Positions 6,335 through 13,592 of a stretch of DNA of 14,843 nt are shown here, one piece after another; within the stretch, counting starts at the first letter, position 1; each line of letters opens with the position of its first letter. Under the pieces are notes generated by a model. That model saw nothing but the letters and a program-made list of their open reading frames with translations. It was not told where the DNA came from and made no database searches. Source of the stretch: JBAXHO01 sp037138855 (GTDB lineage Bacteria > Patescibacteriota > Dojkabacteria > B142 > OLB20); assembly GCA_037138855.1 (NCBI GenBank), contig JBAXHO010000040.1, positions 1 to 14,843 of the forward strand, in the 5' to 3' direction. Made by a program: the position numbers and the translations under genes.

Positions 6335-9193
6335 TCAATAATGATTTATTAAATGCATATTCATGTCTAATAGCTCTTTCGCCATCTGAATATTTTCCAA
6401 GCGAACAATATTCTCATCCTTAGGGCTATACCCCAGAATGCTAACGTTTCCGAACCAAACAATTTTATTATCAATTACAGCAAATTTCTCGCTTAAGTTT
6501 TCTATTTCGATTACTTTTGTCCCAATTCTAACAAGCTGTTCAATACCCTTTAATGGATTGATGTTAAGTTCTTGTTTGGTTTTTGTAACAATAATAATTT
6601 CAATCCCACGCGCCAGCGCAGAAGCAAACGAATTATAAAACTGAGTCACTTTCGCAGAATTAATTGAAGGACATGAAATAAAAATGCTTTTTTTACTCAA
6701 AGCCAAGTCTTCATAAAAAGTCAAAATGAAATCAGATGTGTTATAAATGACATTCGGGGTTTCGTCAGGTCGTGACTCGCCTTTAACCTTATAACCAATT
6801 GAAGCATAACCTTTTAACCGCTTATAGTACATGCTGTTTAACATTGGGATCTTTAAATCAATATAATCATATACTTGAACTTCTTTTTTATTTTCATACA
6901 ACCTATGAAGTCTGCCAGCATATTGTTGCAAAGTGCCTTTCCAAGAAATAGGCATTGTCAAAAACAAAGTATCTAATCTCGGTTCATCAAAACCCTCTCC
7001 AAGATACTTGCCCGTAGCAACAACTACCATTTCTGCATCTGAAGGTAAATTTGCTAGCCTTATCCTTTGCTGTCGGCTTTCCTTTGGACTCATCCCACCA
7101 GTAAGTTTTATTACCTCTGGTATTGTTTCTTTTAATTTTTTGACTAACAAATCGACGTGTATCGTTCTTTCTGTCAAAACCACGGGATTTCTTCCTTCTT
7201 TAACACTTTTCTTCACATCGCTAACAATTAACTCATTTCTTAAATCGCTTTCACAAATTTGTGCGTATAATGATTGAATATTCACTTTTTTATTGTCTGG
7301 AGGCGTTACTAAGCTTGTTAGCCTCGGAATAACATAATGTTCAAACGGTCTCTTTTCGGCTTGCTTTTTTGCATCAACCTTATACCTAATTGGACCACAT
7401 TGTAAAAAGATAATGGGATGGTGTCCGTCTCTTCTGGTCGGAGTCGCTGTTAGCCCAAATACGTATTTTGCCTTTACCTTCTTCATTACCTTTTCAAAAC
7501 TAAATGCAGACACATGGTGACACTCATCTACAATAACCATTCCATAATCCTGCACAAAGTCCATAATGTCTCCATCTGAAGTTAACGACTGCATTGTTGC
7601 AATATCTATTATTCCATTTGTTTGCTTTTTCCCCGCTCCGAGTTGCCCAATAATATCTTGCTTTTTCTTTCTTCCCGTTTTGGTTAGCCGATCCGGTACT
7701 ATTTCATTAATTACTAAAAATTTCGTCAGGCTATTTTTCCATTGCTCCAACAACTCTCTTGTATGAACAAGAATTAGCGTGTTAACTTTTCTCTTAGAAA
7801 TTACATATGCACCTATAACTGTCTTACCAAATGCAGTAGTTGCACTTAAAACCCCGTTATCGTTTTGTAACAAACTACTTGCCGCTTGGCTCTGCTCATC
7901 TCTCAATAAACCATTGAATTCAACATTAATCCGGCTGCCTTCGTTTCTCTCATCTCTCCAATTGGCCTTCGCTTTGTTTTCTAAAAGGAAGTTTTTCAAA
8001 TCATTTTCACATCCTCGCGGTAAACACAGAAAATTGTTTGTTTCCTCTGATGTTGAAATAACCCTTGGTTTATCTTTTGTTGGCAAACGCATAGCCTGAG
8101 CCTTATAAAACTCCGGGTTTTTAAACGCTGCTAATCTCTGTAAAGAATTCAATGCCTTCTGAGAGAAACCCGCTTTTTTTATGAAGATTTGATTTGCAAT
8201 AATAATTTCAAAGTTTTTAGGGATTTCTTTTTTAAGAAGTCTTGTTTGAGTCCTTCTAGGTTCCCATGGGGTTTCATCATCTTCATCCGTTTGTTTTAGA
8301 TCGCCTAATTCATTACCAGATGATAATCCAGAAATAAATGTCCTCAACTCATCTTTAGAAATTAAGCTAATGTTACTTAAAAAACTCCATTGATCCGCGA
8401 TTGACATAAATTCATCATTGATAAATTCGCTGTTACCTCTCCTACGAGCTTCCTTTTGAAGCGGAAGTGCAATTAGATTCCCTAGTCCCCCTTGAGGCAA
8501 GGTATCTTGATTTGGAAAAAGCCGGTCATACGAACTAAACTTTATTTCGTGTCTAAATCCCATTGAATAAGTAAGCATTGAAGTTCCCAGTTTCCTGGCT
8601 AATGTGGCCTCAATTTCCTCACTAAAAAAGAACCAAAGATGTCCACCATTTCCAGACCGTGATTTTTCAATTGCACATGGGATTTCAAATTCATTGCATA
8701 TTTTCTTAACTGTTTTTATATCTTCAATCCAACCATCACCATCAAAATCAATTGCAAGGAAATAACACGTTTCATTATCCGTTATAGGGTAAATGCCAAT
8801 GACTTTTTTACCTGTTAAATGTTCCTCTATTACCTGCTGATCCAGTGAAAGAAAGTTTTTATTCTTGCATTCAATGCATCTTGCTGCTTTTTTATCACAA
8901 AGACCTGTCTTCCACTCATTTAAACAATATGGGGTATAACCTTTCTTCCCACTTTTATTGTCATATCTTTTAGCGCAAACGTCACTTCTACCCTTAAACA
9001 GCGACATAAATAATTCAATTTTTTCAGCAGGTGAACTTTGATTATTAACTTTTCCAGTAATCTCAGCTTCAGAAATGGGTGTTTCCAAAGTTTCAGTTAT
9101 TTCAGGTTGAAAAGTTTCGCCAAGTTTTTCTCTTAACAAGGAGTTTTCTTTTTGCAGTTCAAGAAATTTTGAATACAGTTCTTCATAAGTCAT
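6335..9193 (-). CDS. TOTE-type primase, SF2 helicase and PLD-like fusion protein
   Basis: This 952-aa protein has a coiled coil (1-26) and a cysteine cluster (C90, C99, C106, C109) likely binding zinc. An archaeo-eukaryotic primase domain follows (about 55-280): metal motif AIDFD (D149, D151), SRSGNGGHLW with H185, then SYDRLFPNQD and GLGNLIALPLQ. The SF2 helicase (about 425-800) has TTAFGKT (452-458), DECHH (556-560), TAT (582-584) and QQYAGRLHR (756-764). The C-terminal PLD-like domain (about 815-935) has lost its histidine: S901-x-K903-x4-D908, then GNVS for GSxN. This order defines TOTE conflict-system proteins, proposed to act against invading nucleic acid; the role is inferred. ATG follows GGAG by 8 nt. 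It lies 176 bp after the AlbA_2 gene, same strand. Confidence 0.9.
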   Translation of the reverse strand: MTYEELYSKFLELQKENSLLREKLGETFQPEITETLETPISEAEITGKVNNQSSPAEKIELFMSLFKGRSDVCAKRYDNKSGKKGYTPYCLNEWKTGLCDKKAARCIECKNKNFLSLDQQVIEEHLTGKKVIGIYPITDNETCYFLAIDFDGDGWIEDIKTVKKICNEFEIPCAIEKSRSGNGGHLWFFFSEEIEATLARKLGTSMLTYSMGFRHEIKFSSYDRLFPNQDTLPQGGLGNLIALPLQKEARRRGNSEFINDEFMSIADQWSFLSNISLISKDELRTFISGLSSGNELGDLKQTDEDDETPWEPRRTQTRLLKKEIPKNFEIIIANQIFIKKAGFSQKALNSLQRLAAFKNPEFYKAQAMRLPTKDKPRVISTSEETNNFLCLPRGCENDLKNFLLENKAKANWRDERNEGSRINVEFNGLLRDEQSQAASSLLQNDNGVLSATTAFGKTVIGAYVISKRKVNTLILVHTRELLEQWKNSLTKFLVINEIVPDRLTKTGRKKKQDIIGQLGAGKKQTNGIIDIATMQSLTSDGDIMDFVQDYGMVIVDECHHVSAFSFEKVMKKVKAKYVFGLTATPTRRDGHHPIIFLQCGPIRYKVDAKKQAEKRPFEHYVIPRLTSLVTPPDNKKVNIQSLYAQICESDLRNELIVSDVKKSVKEGRNPVVLTERTIHVDLLVKKLKETIPEVIKLTGGMSPKESRQQRIRLANLPSDAEMVVVATGKYLGEGFDEPRLDTLFLTMPISWKGTLQQYAGRLHRLYENKKEVQVYDYIDLKIPMLNSMYYKRLKGYASIGYKVKGESRPDETPNVIYNTSDFILTFYEDLALSKKSIFISCPSINSAKVTQFYNSFASALARGIEIIIVTKTKQELNINPLKGIEQLVRIGTKVIEIENLSEKFAVIDNKIVWFGNVSILGYSPKDENIVRLENIQMAKELLDMNMHLINHY

Positions 9194-9238
9194 AATATAA
9201 TCTCCGAAATATTATTTAGAAATCAGTGAACCTTTACT

Positions 9239-9260
9239 CAGTCAACTTACAGTCAACCAA
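9239..9260. repeat. Tandem pair CAGTCAAC, 11-bp period, in the primase-helicase leader
   Basis: CAGTCAAC occurs at 9239-9246 and 9250-9257, 11 bp apart. The second copy extends to CAGTCAACCAAA (9250-9261), repeated exactly at 9357-9368 against the stop codon of the AlbA_2 gene. The repeats lie between the likely -10 and the start of the primase-helicase gene, so they would be in its 5' leader. Confidence 0.6.
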
Positions 9261-9301
9261 ATAAATAGACTTGCGATACAATATATAGTCCTTTCTGTCG
9301 A

Positions 9302-9332
9302 ATTATACACTATATATGGATTCAATGATCCA
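9302..9332 (-). promoter_or_regulatory. Likely -10 with an overlapping palindrome upstream of the primase-helicase gene
   Basis: On the minus strand TATAAT (9302-9307) is preceded by no good -35. Instead a hyphenated palindrome, TGGAT-N6-ATCCA (9317-9332), covers the -20 to -35 region. This suggests a promoter controlled by a DNA-binding protein, with the winged-helix AlbA_2 protein encoded just upstream an obvious candidate. The transcript would have a leader of about 100 nt. Confidence 0.4.
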
Positions 9333-9369
9333 TTACCAAAATCAAAAGACAATTTTCAGTCAACCAAAA

Positions 9370-10833
9370 CTATGCCCAGAAAGGTAAATACTTTTTGGTT
9401 TTATCGGATGCATTAGGGTCCGCTAATTTAACTAATCCAGCTTCAATTGTCTCCTTTATCAATCTTGAAATCATTGATCGATTTTTTTCTTGTATATTGA
9501 ATCTTTCTCTCAAACTAGGATTTGTTGCAAATTCTTTATTTACTTGTTTTAAACATGCGTGTAAATAACACGCTTGGATTCGCTCTAATTTGCTCATTTG
9601 CGAAAAAAGTATATGCGAATATAATGTGACTTTTGTAAATTCATCGTATACATCTATTTTAGGTGGTGGTAACTGATAATACTCTGTCTGTGAAACCACT
9701 TTATCGAAGCCACTGCCTCGTTCTTCACAAATACCACATCTCCTCATAAGCGATGCTAGCTCTTCGTTTCTAGACTTAGGAGGATTGTCAACAAATCGCT
9801 CGATATTAATAAGCGGTTTCCCCGGGTTAGTTATTTCAATCCTATTGTCAAAAATCTCTATCGTAGGGCTAGTTCCTTTTATAGAGAAATCTTGGTGAAT
9901 TAACGCGTTGGCCACAAGTTCACGTACAGCAAGTTCTGGATACATAGAAACATCTTTCCTTAGTGCCTTTCCAATCACTTCGTTTTTTGGAATAAGATTA
10001 TCAATAAATGAAATTAGTCCTTCAAACCCTGAAGCATATCCCTTTGAACCGATTTGTTCTCTTGTCGTTTCAATACGACCATTGCCCTTGTAAACTATAA
10101 CCCTAACGGCTTTCCGTTTCAAAGTCCTAAACTCATCTAATTTTTTCGCAAATAATACTGCCCCTAAATTGGTAATATTATATTTACCTGCAATGGATTT
10201 TTGAATAATATTATCTTGTTCAAGATAATGAAGAATACCATTTTTGTCATCTGGAAGATTTAGACCTAATAAATCAAAATATGCTGGATAATCAAGCATT
10301 TTCAGAACTACTTCACTCGTGACATTTTCTATAGCGATATCACTTTCAAAAGGTGTTTTATCAAACGATCTCCAAAGATCTTTTTCTAAAGCTGGATAAT
10401 CTTTCAACTTCTTTTTGTAAGATCCTACCCGAATATATTCTTCATTTTTAAATTGGATTGTCGATTCAGAGGCATGCTGAATTTCAAGTATCACAATAGG
10501 ACTTCCTAAATAATCGAAAGAATAAAAAATGAAATGTGTCCGCTTAGATAGTAACCTTAAAAGCCAGTTTTCAAGTTCTTCATTCCCTACTTTTGATTCT
10601 TTAGGGTTAAATGTTGTGCCGATAACTTTATGGGTTTTATTTTCGACGCCCCATATTAAATAAGCAAAATGTTTTCCCATGAGTGTTGCCGAGTTGCCGA
10701 GCGCACTTATATATTCTCCAATTTCATCTGGTGATTCATTATTCAATTTAAATTCCAACCACTCAGTTTCAGTAGGCATAGCAAGAAATTCTTTTATAAG
10801 TCCGTATAAATAATCAGTTGTTTTATCGTACAT
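9370..10833 (-). CDS. AlbA_2/Schlafen-type, HATPase and winged-helix protein
   Basis: This 487-aa protein has an N-terminal AlbA_2 domain (about 15-150), seen in TEWLEFKLN, IGEYISALGNSA and a glycine/aromatic core. A GHKL-like ATPase region follows (about 295-405), with an N-box-like RELVANALIHQDF (304-316), EIFDNRIEITNPGKP and the glycine-rich ERGSGFDKVV (371-380). A winged-helix tail (about 415-487) ends it. Such proteins are usually annotated as ATP-binding or transcriptional regulators (RecG-like C-terminus); activities are mostly unproven. The chosen ATG (10831-10833) lies 7 nt after AGGAG (10841-10845). A nearer ATG is 1 nt from it, and an upstream GTG has no ribosome site. It precedes the primase-helicase gene on the same strand, suggesting a regulator or partner. 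Confidence 0.85.
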   Translation of the reverse strand: MYDKTTDYLYGLIKEFLAMPTETEWLEFKLNNESPDEIGEYISALGNSATLMGKHFAYLIWGVENKTHKVIGTTFNPKESKVGNEELENWLLRLLSKRTHFIFYSFDYLGSPIVILEIQHASESTIQFKNEEYIRVGSYKKKLKDYPALEKDLWRSFDKTPFESDIAIENVTSEVVLKMLDYPAYFDLLGLNLPDDKNGILHYLEQDNIIQKSIAGKYNITNLGAVLFAKKLDEFRTLKRKAVRVIVYKGNGRIETTREQIGSKGYASGFEGLISFIDNLIPKNEVIGKALRKDVSMYPELAVRELVANALIHQDFSIKGTSPTIEIFDNRIEITNPGKPLINIERFVDNPPKSRNEELASLMRRCGICEERGSGFDKVVSQTEYYQLPPPKIDVYDEFTKVTLYSHILFSQMSKLERIQACYLHACLKQVNKEFATNPSLRERFNIQEKNRSMISRLIKETIEAGLVKLADPNASDKTKKYLPFWA

Positions 10834-11150
10834 ATACATGCTCCTTTTTTTAACCATATCCACTTGTAAAATGCTTTTCTAAATAACAGACTATTGTCAT
10901 CGCTTTATTTTACCAAAAAAATTAAAACAAGTCTTTAATTTCTGTAACTAAATGCAATTTATTTAATTTCGTATATCTTGGAGCTCTCCGAAATTGCGAA
11001 TTTACCGGAATCTTAAGTTTATAATTCAAATAATCTGTACAGCAGAAGTCGCTTTTGCAATCAAAAATCTAATACATGATAATATTTCCAAACCGCGTAA
11101 ACTAGTGATTTCTGGTGCTATCGGGAAAAATGTTATCAAAACGGCTATTT
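10834..11150. other. Intergenic region between the AlbA_2 gene and the tRNA-Ser terminator
   Basis: I see no convincing gene. On the minus strand TGG-TAAAAT (10907-10915) could be an extended -10 for the AlbA_2 gene, about 70 nt upstream, but it lacks a clear -35. If the island model is right, an integrase gene would be expected near here and none is present. Confidence 0.35.
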
Positions 11151-11156
11151 TGGGTC

Positions 11157-11190
11157 AAAAAAAGGGCTTCAGAGAAACCCTGAAACCCTT
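11157..11190 (-). terminator. Rho-independent terminator of tRNA-Ser(GGA)
   Basis: On the minus strand AAGGGTTTCAG (11180-11190) pairs with CTGAAGCCCTT (11162-11172) in an 11-bp stem with one U-G pair, a 7-nt loop and a run of seven T. It begins 5 bp after the tRNA CCA. Confidence 0.88.
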
Positions 11191-11195
11191 GATTA

Positions 11196-11209
11196 TGGCG
11201 GAGAGAGAG
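11196..11209 (-). repeat. tRNA-Ser 3'-end direct repeat, putative att site (tRNA side)
   Basis: This is the 3' end of the intact tRNA-Ser(GGA), acceptor strand plus discriminator and CCA. It is identical for 14 bases to 6163-6176 in the same orientation. In the island model this copy, with the terminator next to it, came from the incoming element. Confidence 0.6.
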
Positions 11210-11286
11210 AGATTCGAACTCTCGGTCGGGATAAACCGACACACGATTTCCAGTCGTGCGCCTTAGACCAGCTCAGCCATCTCTCC
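11196..11286 (-). tRNA. tRNA-Ser (anticodon GGA)
   Basis: Minus strand: acceptor GGAGAGA pairs with TCTCTCC, anticodon loop CTGGAAA gives GGA (reads UCC/UCU). A long class II variable arm (CGGTTTATCCCGACCG) and a T arm GAGAG-TTCGAAT-CTCTC follow. The discriminator is G and CCA is encoded. The gene appears intact and has a good promoter and terminator. It is the presumed integration target for the neighbouring island. Confidence 0.97.
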
Positions 11287-11303
11287 GTATCTTAACAAAG
11301 GCA

Positions 11304-11332
11304 ATATTACTGCATTTTAGCGCATTTTGCAA
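11304..11332 (-). promoter_or_regulatory. Promoter of tRNA-Ser(GGA)
   Basis: On the minus strand -35 TTGCAA (11327-11332), a 17-bp spacer and -10 TAATAT (11304-11309) place the start about 10 nt before the tRNA. The -35 and spacing equal those of the tRNA-Ser(GCT) promoter. Confidence 0.6.
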
Positions 11333-11385
11333 GCATTTTTGAATTGTTTTAATTTATGTTAATTTATATCAGTTTATTACTCCCA

Positions 11386-11404
11386 GACAGTCAACAGACA
11401 GTCA
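11386..11404. repeat. Tandem pair GACAGTCA, 11-bp period
   Basis: GACAGTCA occurs at 11386-11393 and 11397-11404. The first copy reads on as CAGTCAAC, the same 8-mer found twice at 9239-9257. It lies about 100 bp upstream of the tRNA-Ser(GGA) and 6 bp beyond the end of a short coding remnant. Confidence 0.55.
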
Positions 11405-11409
11405 GACTT

Positions 11410-11625
11410 TTAATTATTCTTTTTATTCGTTAAATCAACAATACTTGATACTATATCAAATGCTTTTTCGGCATTCTTCGCCTGTCTCTTAGAGTATCTA
11501 AAACTCTCGCCAAGGAAGAGTTATTTAATAAAGACATTAACTAAAAAGAAAGACGAGTTAGGGTCTAATATCCCTTTTGAATTTGGGTTAAGTACTAGTC
11601 GCAAATCTTTTTGATGATAAAAAAA
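11410..11625 (-). pseudogene. Possible decayed C-terminal coding remnant
   Basis: One minus-strand frame is open from 11625 to 11410 apart from a single TAA at 11521-11523. The downstream half (36 codons) looks protein-like and basic (GESFRYSKRQAKNAEKAF..., ending LTNKKNN). The upstream half contains KDLRLVLNPNSKGILDPNSS. There is no start codon or ribosome site. The helical tail beside tandem repeats and a tRNA would suit the end of an integrase, but no catalytic motif is present and I cannot assign it. The plus strand also has a short open frame here, so chance is possible. The rest of 11287-11646 holds the tRNA promoter and the repeat pair only. Confidence 0.25.
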
Positions 11626-11646
11626 TCAATTTGAAAGGCGCTGAAA

Positions 11647-12480
11647 TTATCCCTTAACAATTCTCAAGTTTTTATATCTTTCCTGAAATGAGACTTCTGC
11701 AAAACTGATTGATGTTGCTAAGCATTTAAAAAAATGTGCCGAAAACATCTTGTCGAGTTTTTTAATTATTTCTGATTTTTCAGTTCCGATATCTTTAATT
11801 GGATCTAATTTAATTTCATCGGGATATATTGTAGAAGAAGTATAGGCTATATAAGATGCTTTTCCACCATCTGCCAGAACATTTTTATTTAATAATGGTA
11901 AAAACATATTGCAAAAATCATGAATTGATAGAAACCTGTCGAATTTCATTCTTATCTCTATTGGATTATCCTTTAGGAAATCATTCGTTGGACTTAAGTA
12001 ATTGTTATTGAAGGCATAGAACCTCTTTTCTGCATCAATAAACCATTTAATACAAGTACAACTATTTCGATCGAACCCATCATTATTACTTGTCTCCCCG
12101 ACAAAGTAAAGTTCGAATTCATGGTCTATTAATCTAAGAAACCTATTCTCCTTAATGTAACCCAATAGGCGGGCACTATGATGAACATATTCAGTTTTTT
12201 GAGCGCGTATTTGTGAAATTTCGGCTTTTTTCTTAGCTTCAATATATTCATCTAATATTTTAGGAAGATTTCTGTTAATAAATTCACTCACCGCTTCATA
12301 AAATATTATCTCAAAATTCTGATTTTCAATGCTTTGTTGATTTTCTTCTTGCATTTTTTTCAAATTATTCTCCAATATTTTTTCTGCATCAACTATAAAT
12401 CTATTTGATATGTCGTTTTTGCAATGTGAACAAAAATTGGTGTTATCAAAAATTTCTTTACCACATTTTGAACAATACAT
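11647..12480 (-). CDS. Zinc-ribbon protein of unknown function
   Basis: This 277-aa protein starts with a double CxxC zinc ribbon (MYCSKCGKEI...FCSHCK; C3, C6, C17, C20). A charged, probably coiled-coil stretch (about 30-105) follows, then a mixed domain of about 170 residues that I do not recognise. It contains ELYFVGE, CIKWFIDAEKRFYAFNNNYLSP and IHDFCNMFLPLL. No membrane segment is seen. The ATG at 12478-12480 is 5 nt after GGAGG. An ATG four codons upstream overlaps that ribosome site, and the zinc-ribbon family usually starts MYCSKCG. It lies 107 bp after the 60-aa gene on the same strand. Confidence 0.7.
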   Translation of the reverse strand: MYCSKCGKEIFDNTNFCSHCKNDISNRFIVDAEKILENNLKKMQEENQQSIENQNFEIIFYEAVSEFINRNLPKILDEYIEAKKKAEISQIRAQKTEYVHHSARLLGYIKENRFLRLIDHEFELYFVGETSNNDGFDRNSCTCIKWFIDAEKRFYAFNNNYLSPTNDFLKDNPIEIRMKFDRFLSIHDFCNMFLPLLNKNVLADGGKASYIAYTSSTIYPDEIKLDPIKDIGTEKSEIIKKLDKMFSAHFFKCLATSISFAEVSFQERYKNLRIVKG

Positions 12481-12587
12481 AGGGGCCTCCATTAATTAAC
12501 ATTGTCTTTTTGATGCCTTACAGTTTATAAAGCGAACCCCCAATAGTAAAAATATTGTGATTCCTTTATTAATAAACACATTTTTCT

Positions 12588-12770
12588 TTATATCGGCTTG
12601 AGATATTCAATAGAAATTTTATCCAATCCACTTAACAGATTACAATAAACGATTGCTACACTGTGACTGCTAGTATTTATAGCGTATACATCAACTACCG
12701 TTCCAGCAGGTAAAAGGACACCAGTAAGTTTTACCTTTTGATCATTAGTTATAATTGCCTTAAACAACAT
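12588..12770 (-). CDS. Small hypothetical protein, 60 aa
   Basis: I do not recognise this protein. It is beta-rich, with a compact LPAGTVVDVYAINTSSHSVAIVY core followed by ISIEYLKPI, and has no signal or membrane segment. The ATG at 12768-12770 follows AGGAG (12778-12782) by 7 nt. An alternative start 14 codons upstream has no ribosome site. It lies between a membrane protein gene and the zinc-ribbon gene, all on the minus strand. Confidence 0.6.
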   Translation of the reverse strand: MLFKAIITNDQKVKLTGVLLPAGTVVDVYAINTSSHSVAIVYCNLLSGLDKISIEYLKPI

Positions 12771-12937
12771 AATAGCACTCCTTTTTACTTTGATTATATT
12801 CCCAATTGTCATTTATCACAATACCTCTTAGATGAAATTAAATTGCACAAATGTGTTCGATCAACAAAAGACCAGCAACAAAAGCAATAAAATTAAACTT
12901 TACACTTATAATAACAGACATCTACTTATTAGATTTT

Positions 12938-13420
12938 TTACTTAATTTGCCGCATCAGTTCAAGAATTTTATCACAAAAAAAACGAGGTGATTTTGCAGC
13001 AAAACTTGGCCCATTTCCAAGATATACAAGAAGTTTACCTGCATCATCAAATTTAAATAGCGCTGAATTAATTCCTTTTCCTGAAGCTGTCTTATAAATA
13101 TATTCAAGACTATCACCATGAATGACAGTTTTCATCCCACGATAAGTTTCTTTTGCTAGGCCATCAAGTGTACTCTGCGTAAGTCCACCAAAGACTTTCT
13201 CCGAATTGTCTGCAAGATCCGTAGCCAAAGCCAAGACTTTCTCAATATTCAGTGTATTAGTCGCTTTTATTTTTTTGAAAACAACACCCACTACCCCAAC
13301 AACAACTGCGGCAGCACCAATTACAACTACTTTCTTATGCTTCTTTACAAAATCAAAGATTGTTTTCTTATCTTCTGTATTTTTGGTTATCTTTTGATCA
13401 AAAACGATTGTCTGTTCCAT
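12938..13420 (-). CDS. Single-pass membrane protein of unknown function
   Basis: This 160-aa protein has a basic segment (FVKKHKK), one Val/Ala/Gly-rich membrane helix (about residues 30-48), then KKIK and a soluble domain of about 110 residues. The flanking lysines suggest that both ends of the helix carry positive charge, so topology is unclear. The C-terminal part contains GDSLEYIYKTASGKG and LVYLGNGPSF, which I cannot assign. The ATG at 13418-13420 has GAAAGGTG 6 nt upstream. A GTG three codons earlier overlaps that site. A -10/-35 pair about 110-140 bp upstream probably drives it. Confidence 0.65.
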   Translation of the reverse strand: MEQTIVFDQKITKNTEDKKTIFDFVKKHKKVVVIGAAAVVVGVVGVVFKKIKATNTLNIEKVLALATDLADNSEKVFGGLTQSTLDGLAKETYRGMKTVIHGDSLEYIYKTASGKGINSALFKFDDAGKLLVYLGNGPSFAAKSPRFFCDKILELMRQIK

Positions 13421-13530
13421 ATTTAACACCTTTCAAATTTTAGTATCCATACTTACCAGGCTTTCCTTCCCATTTATCAATCTATTGCTTCTTTTTTTAT
13501 AAAATCTACACTATAATAAATAACTTCTTC

Positions 13531-13560
13531 ATTATACTTTATTGATATCTTGTCTGTAAA
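13531..13560 (-). promoter_or_regulatory. Promoter for the membrane protein gene
   Basis: On the minus strand -35 TTTACA (13555-13560), an 18-bp spacer and -10 TATAAT (13531-13536). The start near 13524 leaves a leader of about 100 nt. It overlaps the plus-strand promoter at 13542-13569. Confidence 0.5.
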
Positions 13561-13569
13561 TTATATAAT
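13542..13569 (+). promoter_or_regulatory. Promoter for the 54-aa gene
   Basis: -35 TTGATA (13542-13547), a 16-bp spacer and -10 TATAAT (13564-13569). The start near 13576 falls at the ribosome site (AGAAGGAG, 13576-13582), so the leader would be very short. Confidence 0.55.
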
Positions 13570-13592
13570 CAGTGAGAAGGAGTGATATTTGT

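Larger units (their letters stand above)
6163..11209. mobile_element. Putative tRNA-Ser-integrated island carrying a TOTE-type conflict gene pair
   Basis: The segment is bounded by 14-bp direct repeats of the tRNA-Ser(GGA) 3' end, the intact tRNA being at the right edge and a displaced 3' end plus terminator at the left. It holds the primase-helicase fusion, the AlbA_2/HATPase protein and a short coding remnant. No integrase or other mobility gene is inside, so it would be a satellite, a cargo relic or a defective element. The repeat is short and partly GA-rich, so the boundaries are an inference. Confidence 0.5.

Noticed and set aside
6933..8099. Several plus-strand ORFs of 66-114 aa
   Set aside because: They are antisense to the primase-helicase gene, whose motifs are continuous across the same bases.
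10994..11266. Plus-strand 90-aa ORF ending in AERERFELSVGINRHTISSRAP
   Set aside because: Its last third is the antisense of tRNA-Ser(GGA), a familiar source of false proteins; it has no ribosome site and crosses the tRNA terminator.
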